Assembly: GCA_027034975.1 (NCBI GenBank)
Contig: JALVWQ010000031.1
Span: 1-40,225, forward strand
Source of the DNA: Campylobacteraceae bacterium
GTDB taxonomy: Bacteria; Campylobacterota; Campylobacteria; Campylobacterales; Sulfurovaceae
Length of the DNA stretch: 40,225 nucleotides
Reading direction: 5' to 3'
Below, piece by piece: positions 1 through 8,129 of this stretch. Below the pieces are notes generated by a model. It ran no database searches. It saw nothing but the letters and a program-made list of their open reading frames with translations, and was not told the origin of the DNA. The number at the start of each line of letters is the position of its first letter. The first letter of the stretch is position 1. The translations under genes were made by a program, and so were the position numbers.

Positions 1-429
1 CATTGGCATACCATCAGATAACCAAGTAATATATGCATACATTGCCATAGATGCTTTGCTATCTATAATTGGTCTTTTACCATTCATACTTCGCATAAAA
101 CAGTTGTTTGCTCTATCTTGTAGAGACTGTACTGTCTTTTCTCTTTTTGAGAAAGCAGGGAAAGCTGTTGCAGTACCAATAAATGTACCAATTCCATCTG
201 CAGTACCAGGTTTACCATCGCTCCCTTTTAAGTGACAAGATGCACAATTTAACTTGTTACCCACTAAATCTTTTGTTAATGGGTGTGTATTGGTATGAAG
301 CATAATATCTTCACCCAATTTTACCATTTTCCCTAAGTCTCCTGCCGGATACTCTTTTGGTGCTTGCCCAGCCATTAAAACACCAGCAGCTACTGAACTC
401 AGTAGTGCCACTTTAAATAAAACTTTCAT
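1..429 (-). CDS. TsdA-like c-type cytochrome, partial (C-terminus outside window)
   Basis: Only the first 143 residues are in the window. A signal peptide (MKVLFKVALL...VLMAG) is followed by one haem c site, CASCH, near residue 64. The later segment, with LQDRANNCFMRSMNGK and then MAMYAYITWLSDGMP, matches the pattern of the N-terminal domain of thiosulfate dehydrogenase TsdA (SLEDRI..CFxRSMNGKP...WLSxGVP). In that family the Cys before FxRSMNG can act as the distal haem ligand. The ATG is preceded by AAGGAG at good spacing. The protein is periplasmic and may oxidise thiosulfate to tetrathionate or carry electrons for such an enzyme. Whether a second haem domain follows cannot be seen, so TsdA proper versus a single-haem relative stays open. 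Confidence 0.8.
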   Translation of the reverse strand, partial: MKVLFKVALLSSVAAGVLMAGQAPKEYPAGDLGKMVKLGEDIMLHTNTHPLTKDLVGNKLNCASCHLKGSDGKPGTADGIGTFIGTATAFPAFSKREKTVQSLQDRANNCFMRSMNGKRPIIDSKASMAMYAYITWLSDGMPM

Positions 430-449
430 CTGTTACTCCTTATTAATAA

Positions 450-512
450 AGGACACCTCTTTTTAACAACTGTTACTCTTTAGACTAATGAATACGTAAA
501 TAGAAGTGTCCT
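450..512 (-). promoter_or_regulatory. upstream region of the cytochrome gene with inverted GGACAC/GTGTCC
   Basis: AGGACAC (450-456) and GTGTCCT (506-512) are inverted copies about 50 bases apart between the cytochrome start and its probable promoter, so they could form the base of a leader hairpin. GTTACTC also recurs here. There is no clear gene in 430-643. Weak evidence. Confidence 0.2.
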
Positions 513-643
513 CTTTTCTGATCCTCTAGCAGTTAAAACTAGATTGTTCAGATAAATAAGTATAATATCTCTATATAACTCGAAAGTAACAATTTTAAGG
601 AAGAGTAACTATTGAAACAAAAAAATTTTATTACTTATCTGCT

Positions 644-2227
644 TTACTGAAACAGTCTATTGTAATCCTTTGCCCGAATTAAAAGAATATTTTGTGTACG
701 CAGCTTTGCATGATCTATCACAACACTTTTGTCGTATTTTGTGTATCTTTGCAAATAGGTAATTACATAATCGTCTGGATGGCTTTTAATATACTCTTGT
801 AGCTCTTTAGCATCTCTTACAACTTTAAGTGGGGATTTTAGTCGCCCTATAAATTGATACTGATCGTTATACTTTCCATAATGAACAACATTTCTACCCT
901 GCTCCTGAAGCACTTTAATCTTTTGAGCAAACTGCGAGAAATCTTGGGTATTAAAGTAGATATGCAAGATATAATGCACAACAAAGATAAAAAGTGCTGC
1001 TCCCCAAGCAAGATGCGAAACAAAACTCAATTTACTCTCAAACTTTTTTGTTACTAAATAGAGACCAAAAAAGGCCAAAAGTGCACCGCTTACAAAAAAT
1101 GCAACCCTATCAAGGTAGACAACCATAAAGCCTTTTATAAATGATGGTGCTACAATAAGTGCAATACCTAGCAACACAAAGAGTACTCCAGCACCCAAGG
1201 GGCGAATCTTTTTAACTTTTGCAAGTGAGATTAAGCGAGTAATTAAAAGTGCAAACCCACCAAGTTCTGGAACAATATAGTGAACCTGCTTACCGCTTAT
1301 AAACGAAAATATCAAAAGCGAACCAAGGAGCCAAACAATTACAAAACGCATACCACTATCGAAAGCTCTACTGGCTTGCAGATGCTTTAACCCTTGCCAA
1401 AAAGGGCGGGTTAAAAGCCAAGGCGCAACAAATAGCGGCACCCAGTAAAGATACCACCAAAATGGGCGCTTATGAGCAAAAGAGTTTACCGCTCTACCTG
1501 CATACTGCTCCCACAGTATCCCATATGCAAATTTTTCGCCACCCATAGAGGCTGCTGGCAGCGCCCAAAGCAAAAAGATAGCCAAACCTGCAAAAACAGC
1601 AACTGCACCGCCTATATAAAAGCGCTTTGTTGGTTTTGCAAAGAGATGTGCAAAGAGATAGAGGGGCAAGAGATGTGCAACAATAACCGGACTTTTTGCA
1701 AGTGTACCAAAGCCTACCGCCAAAGCAATTATGGCAAAATTCTTAACTGTTGGCTCTCTAAGCGCTCGCAAACCGCCATAAATTGCCAACAATACCCAAA
1801 AGCCTAGCATAATATCGAACATAAAAAGGGTTGCATAAAAACTAAAGACAACCATACCAGCCATTACCCAAAGCACCGCTGTTTGCCCAAAACTATCTTT
1901 GCTCCAAAGCATTACGTATATGCGCCAAACAAGCACCATCGAGCCAATAGCAAAAAGGGCTGGAATAAAGCGAGCCGAAGTCTCATTAACTCCAAAGAAA
2001 AACCAATCTAAATTGATCAACCAAAAAAGAAGAGGTGGCTTATGGTCATAAGGGAGCCCATTTAAGTGTGGGACTAAGAAATTTTTATTTTGGAACATCT
2101 CCCACGCAACACCAAAGTAGCGTGTCTCATCGATTACAAGCAGTGGTCGAAAAGTTACCGAAACTACGACTACTAAAACTACAATTATAATTGGAAGAAT
2201 CTGATTTTTTCCTAGCTGCACACACAC
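644..2227 (-). CDS. GT39 (ArnT/PMT-like) membrane glycosyltransferase
   Basis: A 527-residue protein with about 12 hydrophobic segments and a soluble C-terminal tail, the layout of ArnT-type enzymes that move a sugar from a polyprenyl-phosphate donor onto a lipid or protein on the outer face of the inner membrane. The first periplasmic loop carries the family's acidic motif DETRYFGVAWEM (about residues 33-44), followed by LNGLPYDHKPPLLFWL, the family's conserved P..Y..KPPL element. The start is probably GTG at 2227 with a weak AAAGGG before it; an in-frame GTG two codons later is equally possible. The gene stands alone, divergent from an operon holding a second GT39. The acceptor cannot be deduced. 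Confidence 0.85.
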   Translation of the reverse strand: MCVQLGKNQILPIIIVVLVVVVSVTFRPLLVIDETRYFGVAWEMFQNKNFLVPHLNGLPYDHKPPLLFWLINLDWFFFGVNETSARFIPALFAIGSMVLVWRIYVMLWSKDSFGQTAVLWVMAGMVVFSFYATLFMFDIMLGFWVLLAIYGGLRALREPTVKNFAIIALAVGFGTLAKSPVIVAHLLPLYLFAHLFAKPTKRFYIGGAVAVFAGLAIFLLWALPAASMGGEKFAYGILWEQYAGRAVNSFAHKRPFWWYLYWVPLFVAPWLLTRPFWQGLKHLQASRAFDSGMRFVIVWLLGSLLIFSFISGKQVHYIVPELGGFALLITRLISLAKVKKIRPLGAGVLFVLLGIALIVAPSFIKGFMVVYLDRVAFFVSGALLAFFGLYLVTKKFESKLSFVSHLAWGAALFIFVVHYILHIYFNTQDFSQFAQKIKVLQEQGRNVVHYGKYNDQYQFIGRLKSPLKVVRDAKELQEYIKSHPDDYVITYLQRYTKYDKSVVIDHAKLRTQNILLIRAKDYNRLFQ

Positions 2228-2270
2228 CCTTTACCGATAGCAGTTTAAAAGTTTGATAACACTTTTGAAT

Positions 2271-2276
2271 ATTATA
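2271..2276 (-). promoter_or_regulatory. -10 box for the leftward GT39 gene
   Basis: TATAAT on the minus strand, about 45 bases before the proposed GTG, within a T-rich tract and without a recognisable -35, as is usual for sigma-70 promoters in Campylobacterota. Confidence 0.45.
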
Positions 2277-2299
2277 ACTTAATTTTAATTTTAACTTTC

Positions 2300-2305
2300 T
2301 ATAAT
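2300..2305 (+). promoter_or_regulatory. -10 box for the PAP2-GT39-GT2-flippase operon
   Basis: TATAAT preceded by phased TTTTAA tracts. It lies 33 bases before the ATG at 2338 and AAGGGAG follows it, so a leader of about 25 bases is expected. With the box at 2271-2276 it makes a compact divergent promoter. Confidence 0.5.
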
Positions 2306-2337
2306 TAGAGCAGTTATTGCGAAGCAAAAGGGAGTAG

Positions 2338-2928
2338 ATGAAGCGTAGTCTAATCATTATAACAGTAGTTGCATCTATTGTTGCACTTCTCTCTTATCTC
2401 TACTGGGATAGAGCGTTAGCATTCTACTTCTCTACAAACCCATATGGTATCCGTAAAATATTCTCTTATATAACAGAACTTGGGCTCTCTGAGTACTATT
2501 TAATTCCTTCATTTCTTCTCTTTTTGCTCGCTAGGGGGAGAAGAGAAGAGCTCTCTAAAGGGGCTCTTCTTCTCTTTTTATCAGTTGCTCTCTCTGGTAT
2601 TTTTATAATTATCGTTAAAATTATAGTGGCCCGTTTTCGTCCACCTGCACTCATACACGATAACCTCTTTGGTTTTAACTGGTTTGAGTTTGGCTATATG
2701 GTAAACTCTTTCCCCTCTGGCCATGCAACTACAGCATTTAGTGCCTTTGTAGCACTTAGCCTTCTCATACCAAAATTCTCTAAACTTTTTCTCTCTATTG
2801 CACTGCTAATTGCATTAAGCCGCGTAGTTCTAGGAGTTCACTACCTTAGCGATGTAATTATTGGGGGAATTATTGGAACTCTTTGGGCATACTATCTCTA
2901 CAACCGCATCTTTAAAGGCACAAAATGA
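2338..2928 (+). CDS. PAP2-family membrane phosphatase (LpxE-like)
   Basis: A 196-residue polytopic protein with all three PAP2 motifs: K94-x6-R101-P102, PSGH at 126-129, and SR-x5-H-x3-D with R162, H168 and D172. PAP2 membrane enzymes remove phosphate from lipid substrates on the periplasmic side, for example undecaprenyl pyrophosphate, phosphatidylglycerol phosphate, or the 1-phosphate of lipid A (LpxE). The next gene is a GT39 transferase overlapping by four bases, followed by a GT2 transferase, so lipid A dephosphorylation followed by sugar addition is an attractive reading. The substrate remains inference. The ATG at 2338 has a strong AAGGGAG. Confidence 0.85.
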   Translation: MKRSLIIITVVASIVALLSYLYWDRALAFYFSTNPYGIRKIFSYITELGLSEYYLIPSFLLFLLARGRREELSKGALLLFLSVALSGIFIIIVKIIVARFRPPALIHDNLFGFNWFEFGYMVNSFPSGHATTAFSAFVALSLLIPKFSKLFLSIALLIALSRVVLGVHYLSDVIIGGIIGTLWAYYLYNRIFKGTK

Positions 2929-4439
2929 ATTTAAAGATGCTTTTAATTGCTATTGCATTATTAAACTTTTTTCTTCCATTGGGGTTTGTGCCCCTTTTTG
3001 ATCTTGACGAAGGAGCCTTTAGCGAAGCTACAAGAGAGATGCTTACTAACAGCAACTACCTAACAACCTATCTGAATGGGCATTTGCGATTTGATAAACC
3101 AATTCTTATCTACTGGCTACAGGCTCTGAGTGTAAAGATATTAGGTCTCAATGAGTTTGCTCTTCGTCTCCCCTCCGCACTCGCTGCCTCTCTTTGGGCA
3201 TTTGCAATTTGGCACTTTGCAAAACGATACTTTAACGAGAAAGTAGCCTTTTATGCAACACTTTCAATGCTAGGAGCACTCCAGGTAAATCTCATTGCCA
3301 AGGCAGCAATTGCTGACGCTCTCTTGAATCTCTTTATAGCTCTCTCACTCTTTGCAGTATGGAGTTACCTTGAGAGTGGTCGTTTGCGTTGGCTCTATAT
3401 GGCATTTGCGGCAATCGCTTTTGGTTTTTTAACTAAGGGTCCTGTGGCTGTTCTTGTGCCACTTGCAACTACCTTTTTATATCTCCTATCAAAGCGAGAT
3501 TTAAAGAGCTTTTTTAAAACTATCTTTAATCCAATTGGGATAGTTATATTCATAGCTTTTGCGATGCCATGGTATATTTTAGAGTACTTAGACCAGGGCG
3601 AAAAGTTTATTAATGGCTTTTTCCTTAAGCACAATCTAGAGCGGTTTGGGAGTACTTTCGAAAGCCATAAGGGCTCTTTCTTCTACTATATTCCAGTTTT
3701 ACTAATTGGCTTTTTACCCTTTACAACTCCACTCTTAAAGGCATTCTATCGAATTAAGAGTTTTTTAACAGAGCCACTCATGCGTTATTTGCTTTTGTGG
3801 TTTCTCTTTGTTTTCCTCTTCTTCTCGTTTTCTGGGACAAAACTACCGCACTATGTGATCTATGGCTATACACCACTTTTCCTCTTTATCGGATGGATAA
3901 TGGCTAATAGTAAAATAGGGGTAACTTGGGGCTTTCTACTGCCATCGCTACTGCTTTTGGGTATTTTGCTCTTTTTCCCTCTTATACTTGAGCAAATTCC
4001 ACCAAAGAATGGCTACTACGAAGCACTTTTTGCAGCAGGTAAAGAGATCTTTGGAGTAAAATTTCAGATAATCACAGCTGCACTCATTATAGCTTTTATT
4101 CTCCTTCAACTCCTCCCATTAAATCAAGAGTTTAAAGTTGCAATTATTGCTGCACTCTTTGGACTCTATATCAATCTAGTTGTCATTCGTAACTATGCCT
4201 TAGTTGTGCAGCAGCCAATTAAAGAGGCGGCTCTCTATGCTAAGAGGCATAATCTCCAAGTAATACTCTACCACTTTACTAAACCGAGTTTCTTAGTCTA
4301 CGCTGAAGAGCTTAGCCCAAAAAGAGAACCCAAAGTTGGCGATTATATCTTAACCCAAAAGCATAATTTGGCTAAATTTAAAAAATACAGTGTACAATAC
4401 TCCAAAAATGGTCTCTATTTAATAAGGATTGAAAAGTGA
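2925..4439 (+). CDS. GT39 (ArnT-like) membrane glycosyltransferase
   Basis: 504 residues with many membrane spans and the GT39 signature LDEGAFSEATREM (about 27-39), then LNGHLRFDKPILIYWLQAL. The acidic pair in the first loop is the catalytic site of ArnT-type enzymes. It overlaps the PAP2 gene by ATGA and the next gene by GTGA, implying translational coupling. The neighbouring GT2 enzyme probably makes its polyprenyl-phosphate-sugar donor and the flippase-like protein may turn it outward. It is similar in plan, but not closely similar in sequence, to the GT39 on the opposite strand at 644-2227, so two transferases of different specificity may act here. Confidence 0.87.
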   Translation: MNLKMLLIAIALLNFFLPLGFVPLFDLDEGAFSEATREMLTNSNYLTTYLNGHLRFDKPILIYWLQALSVKILGLNEFALRLPSALAASLWAFAIWHFAKRYFNEKVAFYATLSMLGALQVNLIAKAAIADALLNLFIALSLFAVWSYLESGRLRWLYMAFAAIAFGFLTKGPVAVLVPLATTFLYLLSKRDLKSFFKTIFNPIGIVIFIAFAMPWYILEYLDQGEKFINGFFLKHNLERFGSTFESHKGSFFYYIPVLLIGFLPFTTPLLKAFYRIKSFLTEPLMRYLLLWFLFVFLFFSFSGTKLPHYVIYGYTPLFLFIGWIMANSKIGVTWGFLLPSLLLLGILLFFPLILEQIPPKNGYYEALFAAGKEIFGVKFQIITAALIIAFILLQLLPLNQEFKVAIIAALFGLYINLVVIRNYALVVQQPIKEAALYAKRHNLQVILYHFTKPSFLVYAEELSPKREPKVGDYILTQKHNLAKFKKYSVQYSKNGLYLIRIEK

Positions 4440-5374
4440 AACTCTCTTTAGTAATTCCTGTAATGAATGAAGAGGATAATATTAAACCCCTCTTCGAAGC
4501 TGTCTATAGTGCACTCAATGGTATAGATTATGAAGTGATCTTAGTTGATGATGGCTCTACAGATAAGACAGTTGAGCAAATAAAAGAGTATGCTAATAGA
4601 CGAACGCGACTTATAGTTTTTAATCGAAATTTTGGACAAACAACTGCGATGGCAGCCGGTATCGATGCTGCAAAGGGAGAACTTATTGCAACAATTGATG
4701 GCGACTTGCAAAATGACCCAAGCGATATTCCTATGATGATAGAGAAGTTAGAAAATGAAGGGTGGGATGTTGTTGCTGGACGCCGTGCAAAACGCCAAGA
4801 TGGCATGCTGCTTCGAAAAATTCCTAGTAAAATTGCCAATTGGATTATTCGTAAAAGTACCGGTGTTTATCTGAACGACTATGGCTGTACACTCAAACTC
4901 TTTAAAAAAGATGTCGCTAAAAATCTAGGGCTTTATGGAGAACTCCACCGCTTTATTCCTGTGCTTGCTGCAATGTATGGTGCAAAAATGTGCGAAGTGA
5001 ATGTAAAACACCATGCAAGGCTCCATGGCGAAAGTAAATATGGGATTGGTAGAACATTTAAAGTAATTAGTGATTTGATGTTGATGATCTTCTTCCAAAA
5101 GTATGCTACACGACCTATGCACCTCTTTGGGGGAATTGGCTTTGGTATGCTCTTTACTGGAGGTTTGATAAACCTCTATCTCTTTATTTTAAAGCTCTTT
5201 GGCGAGTCTATAGGTTCACGCCCACTCCTTATTTTAGGACTTCTGCTCGTTATTGGAGGGATTCAGCTCATTACCACAGGATTCCTAGCAGAGTTAATGA
5301 TGCGAACCTACTATGAGTCCCAAAATAAAAAAGCATATGTCATTAAAGAGGAGTTTTATGGAGATAAAGCGTGA
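4436..5374 (+). CDS. GT2 polyprenyl-phosphate glycosyltransferase (DPM1/ArnC/GtrB-like)
   Basis: 312 residues. The GT-A domain has VDDGS at 37-41 and DGD followed by LQNDP at 88-95, the classic dolichol/undecaprenyl-phosphate sugar synthase motifs, and two C-terminal membrane helices lie at about 232-295. Such enzymes load a sugar from a nucleotide donor onto undecaprenyl phosphate at the cytoplasmic face. The start is GTG at 4436, overlapping the previous stop. Position directly after an ArnT-like transferase mirrors arnC-arnT and the FlmF-FlmK pair of Francisella, which supplies galactosamine to lipid A. The sugar used here is unknown. Confidence 0.88.
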   Translation: MKLSLVIPVMNEEDNIKPLFEAVYSALNGIDYEVILVDDGSTDKTVEQIKEYANRRTRLIVFNRNFGQTTAMAAGIDAAKGELIATIDGDLQNDPSDIPMMIEKLENEGWDVVAGRRAKRQDGMLLRKIPSKIANWIIRKSTGVYLNDYGCTLKLFKKDVAKNLGLYGELHRFIPVLAAMYGAKMCEVNVKHHARLHGESKYGIGRTFKVISDLMLMIFFQKYATRPMHLFGGIGFGMLFTGGLINLYLFILKLFGESIGSRPLLILGLLLVIGGIQLITTGFLAELMMRTYYESQNKKAYVIKEEFYGDKA

Positions 5375-6222
5375 AGGTTGCTCTTAAGCTTCTTATCTCA
5401 CTTGCTCTTCTTTGGTTTATTATCCAACAAATCGATATAAAGCGAGTCATTGCTACGCTTGCTTCAATAAATATTTTCTACTTTATCGTCGGATTTCTCC
5501 TCTATAATCTCTCAAAGTTTATCAGCGCAATCCGCTTAAATTACTACTTTAAAGAGATTGGCATTGATCTTCCTTTTTGGCACAATCTACGCCTTTATTA
5601 CCTTGGAATGTTCTATAACCTCTTCTTGCCTGGCGGCATTGGAGGCGATGGATATAAAGCTTATCTCCTTAAAAAACATTACAAAAAAAAATTAGGCCCA
5701 ATCCTTAAAGCACTTCTTTTCGATCGTATCAGCGGCTTAATAGCACTGCTTTTTCTTGCGGCACTGCTTTTTCTCTTTAGCCGCTACGCTATTGCTCCAT
5801 TAAATTATCTTGCTCCGGCAGTTGCAATTACTATCTACCCTCTCTTCTATCTTATAAGCAGCAAAAAAGAGATCTTTATGCGCTATTTTACTATAACAAA
5901 TATTTTGGGTTTTCTCGTACAGTTTATACAGCTTCTGAGTGCACTTGCCCTTCTCTTTGCTCTGGATCCTCATTTGCCTATAATCGAATTTCTAGTGCTC
6001 TTTTTAATCTCTTCGGTCGTCTCGGTGCTTCCAATTACAATTGGCGGTGTCGGAGTGCGTGAACTCACCTTTCTTTACGGCTTAAAATTTATCAACCTCT
6101 CTCCTAATAGCGGTATCGCTTTTAGTTTTCTTTTTTTTCTTGTAACACTTTTATCCTCTGCTATTGGTATATTCTTTATCCATAGTGCTAAAAACCTCCC
6201 TCTAGCTGCAAAGAGTTTTTAA
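5371..6222 (+). CDS. lysylphosphatidylglycerol synthase TM-like / flippase-family membrane protein
   Basis: 283 residues, six to eight hydrophobic segments, with the family hallmarks FLPGGIGGDGYKAYLLKK (about 86-104), LLFDRISGL (about 115-123) and ITIGGVGVREL (about 226-236). This is the PF03706/UPF0104 fold, found in the flippase half of MprF and in proteins beside glycan-lipid synthases. Overlap of the GTG start with the preceding TGA places it in the same operon. I infer that it flips the polyprenyl-linked sugar made by the GT2 enzyme. Direct evidence is absent. The stop codon lies beside an end fragment of a dispersed repeat. Confidence 0.8.
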   Translation: MKVALKLLISLALLWFIIQQIDIKRVIATLASINIFYFIVGFLLYNLSKFISAIRLNYYFKEIGIDLPFWHNLRLYYLGMFYNLFLPGGIGGDGYKAYLLKKHYKKKLGPILKALLFDRISGLIALLFLAALLFLFSRYAIAPLNYLAPAVAITIYPLFYLISSKKEIFMRYFTITNILGFLVQFIQLLSALALLFALDPHLPIIEFLVLFLISSVVSVLPITIGGVGVRELTFLYGLKFINLSPNSGIAFSFLFFLVTLLSSAIGIFFIHSAKNLPLAAKSF

Positions 6223-6240
6223 ATACAAAATTTGGGTTAA
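6221..6240. repeat. end fragment of the dispersed CAAAATTTGGG element
   Basis: ATACAAAATTTGGGTTAA (6223-6240) is identical to the right end of the full copy finishing at 20260. No other part of the element is visible here, so this is a remnant or a solo end. It abuts the stop codon of the flippase-like gene. Confidence 0.5.
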
Positions 6241-6290
6241 ATATATTTTTCAAATTTCTAAAAATTACAAAAAGTGTAATCTTCTTGCTC

Positions 6291-6296
6291 TATAAT
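6291..6296 (+). promoter_or_regulatory. -10 box for the small lipoprotein gene
   Basis: TATAAT 29 bases before the ATG at 6325, with AAAGGAGG between them. Confidence 0.5.
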
Positions 6297-6324
6297 GAAG
6301 TATAGAAAATAAAGGAGGTTGATT

Positions 6325-6615
6325 ATGGCATTAAAAACTATTTTAATTACAGCAATTGCGGCTATCACTTTTGTTGGATGTGGTGGAGGTACATCTCTTA
6401 CACCTCCAAGTGGCAATGATAATTCACAAAACCAAGGAAGCAATGACGGAGGCAATAATAGCGGCGGAACAGGCTCTCATATTCATGGCAATATTCCAGG
6501 ATATGTCGATCCAGGTATTAAAAAGATCAAACCAAACAATATCTCATACCCAAATAAGCGATATAGCAAAATACCGATTAAACCGTATATCCCACCGCTC
6601 CCGCCAAAACTTTGA
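6325..6615 (+). CDS. small Gly/Asn-rich lipoprotein, unknown function
   Basis: 96 residues. A hydrophobic leader ends in the lipobox TFVGC, so Cys-19 should be lipidated; a GGGTS stretch and an Asn/Gly/Ser-rich linker (about 28-53) follow, then a basic, proline-rich tail ending PYIPPLPPKL. I do not recognise a family. The low-complexity linker suggests a flexible stalk, perhaps on the cell surface or in the periplasm. The start is ATG 6325 because AAAGGAGG at 6311-6318 sits six bases before it; the in-frame TTG at 6319 touches the Shine-Dalgarno and is rejected. It is monocistronic with its own promoter. Confidence 0.75.
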   Translation: MALKTILITAIAAITFVGCGGGTSLTPPSGNDNSQNQGSNDGGNNSGGTGSHIHGNIPGYVDPGIKKIKPNNISYPNKRYSKIPIKPYIPPLPPKL

Positions 6616-6638
6616 GTGTATCTCTAAGAAATGATACA

Positions 6639-6962
6639 TTAATGGAGATCATTGAGGGTTAAAATTTTAAATACTCCATAAGCTACCTCTTCATAGGGGT
6701 GGCTTTTTAAGAGTGCCTCTAAAACATTTTTAAGATTTTCCTTTTGGCATACCATCTCAACCCTGTAATCAGCAACATGCTCTAAGGTATCAATTGTTCC
6801 AAGAGCTGGATTAGCCCCTGCTAGTGGTTCAAACTGCCCTTGGCCTTTTACTTGCCAAGCACATTTTTGATAGTTTCCTATTTTGCCTGCACCAGCTTGA
6901 AACATCGTCTCTTTTACATGCTCGGCACTCTCTAGAGGCACATAAAAATAGATTTGATACAT
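6639..6962 (-). CDS. NIF3/YqfO C-terminal-like (CutA/PII-fold) protein
   Basis: 107 residues starting MYQIYFYVPLESAEHVKETMFQAG, with GKIGNYQKCAWQVKGQGQF and a final LLKSHPYEEVAYGVF. This matches the ferredoxin-like domain inserted in the NIF3/YqfO family and also found as a free-standing protein of about this length. The G.IGNY..C.....G.G.F pattern and the HPYEEVAY motif are highly diagnostic. Function is unknown; metal or small-ligand binding is suspected for the family. ATG is preceded by AAGGAG. It converges on the lipoprotein gene and has no evident operon partner. Confidence 0.8.
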   Translation of the reverse strand: MYQIYFYVPLESAEHVKETMFQAGAGKIGNYQKCAWQVKGQGQFEPLAGANPALGTIDTLEHVADYRVEMVCQKENLKNVLEALLKSHPYEEVAYGVFKILTLNDLH

Positions 6963-7001
6963 TTTTTTGCTCCTTTAGCCTTTTTATTACGAATTAATGG
7001 G

Positions 7002-7007
7002 TATAAT
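7002..7007 (+). promoter_or_regulatory. possible -10 box upstream of the first barrel gene
   Basis: TATAAT in an AT-rich tract 89 bases before the ATG at 7096. A second candidate, TATTAT near 7044-7049, is closer. I cannot choose between them. Confidence 0.3.
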
Positions 7008-7095
7008 TTAATTAATAGTTATCTTGAATCATATTAATCATTGTATTATTTTAAGATACCTTTAAGAACAATTAAATTTACGGAGCAAAAATATA

Positions 7096-7917
7096 ATGAA
7101 AAAAATATTCTTTCTCTCTTCTCTTGCAACACTCCTCTTTGCAAGACCGGTTTTGACACTTCTTCCCTATTATACATATACGCACTATAGCGATCAATTC
7201 AAAAAAGCTGCACATACCATTGGTTACTATGGGGCACTTTACAATTCCCCACATCTCTTAGAGCTCTCGGCAAGTTATAATACAATTGTCTATAGAGGAA
7301 ACTATCCACGCTATGAACAGAGTGAGATAACAACACTCTATAGCTATTTTTTCAATAGTAAACTCAAGATAAAAGGGGGTTTCCACCTTGTAGCAAGTGA
7401 CTTTAGAGAAGCAAATGAAGGGTTAGTCACTGCTATAGCAGGAATCGATTACCATTCTCCAAAGAAAAATCTTGGTTTAGAGCTTTTCCATAGCCGCTAT
7501 AAACACTATAAGCCAAAACCGCTCACAATCTGGCAAATACACCCATATTTAGGATATAAATTTGGTAGTTTTGGAATACAAGGCGACTACAACTATATCC
7601 ATGCAAATAATAATACACTCTATAAAGGGGTACTTGCTCACTATCACTCCTTTGGCCTTAAGCTTAGTAAAAAGTGGGGAAGATGGACAACATCAATCGG
7701 CGGATGGATTGGGAAACGAGCCTTTGCCCTTGAAGATGGGGGATTTACTCTCTACAATCTTAGCCAAATTTACACAAGCGGTATCGATGCTAAAGTCAAA
7801 TACCACACACGAAAGGGAGCAGATATTGCCCTTAAATATAGTCGTAAAAATTATAAAAATTACGGTAAAAAAGGGCATTCAGATGCTCTTACAAGCTCAT
7901 TTGCCTATAGTTGGTAA
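7096..7917 (+). CDS. predicted outer-membrane beta-barrel protein (paralog 1)
   Basis: 273 residues with a signal peptide (MKKIFFLSSLATLLFA), then alternating polar/hydrophobic segments rich in Tyr, Gly and Ser, ending in the aromatic strand SSFAYSW typical of BAM-recognised outer-membrane proteins. No named family is recognised. It aligns along its length with the gene at 8130-8972: LLPYYTYTHYS against VMPYSAYINYS, and GGWIGKRAFALEDGGFTLYNLSQIY against GAWTGKKAFAVANGGFTVYNLGETY (quoted in part). The two are therefore tandem duplicates. The role could be a porin-like channel or adhesin; this is not decidable here. The Shine-Dalgarno GGAG is 10-12 bases before ATG. Confidence 0.75.
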   Translation: MKKIFFLSSLATLLFARPVLTLLPYYTYTHYSDQFKKAAHTIGYYGALYNSPHLLELSASYNTIVYRGNYPRYEQSEITTLYSYFFNSKLKIKGGFHLVASDFREANEGLVTAIAGIDYHSPKKNLGLELFHSRYKHYKPKPLTIWQIHPYLGYKFGSFGIQGDYNYIHANNNTLYKGVLAHYHSFGLKLSKKWGRWTTSIGGWIGKRAFALEDGGFTLYNLSQIYTSGIDAKVKYHTRKGADIALKYSRKNYKNYGKKGHSDALTSSFAYSW

Positions 7918-8069
7918 TACTATCAATAAGCCAAATACCCTTGCTTTCTTTCAAAAGAGCAACCCATTAAATTAAAAATCTTTCATAGTAAATTCGAATC
8001 TATTTGAAAAGATAGCACCCCTGATATAATTTACTTTGACAAATTCAATATAATTTAATATCATTTCAT

Positions 8070-8094
8070 TATAATGCACTTTACATTTTATAAT
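8070..8094 (+). promoter_or_regulatory. tandem -10 boxes for the second barrel gene
   Basis: TATAAT occurs at 8070-8075 and again at 8089-8094; the second lies 36 bases before the ATG at 8130. The upstream stretch from about 8020 is periodic in ATAAT/TTTA. The presence of its own promoter suggests paralog 2 is expressed separately from paralog 1. Confidence 0.4.
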
Positions 8095-8129
8095 AAAACT
8101 ACGTATAACTCAATTTATAAAGGATTTTC

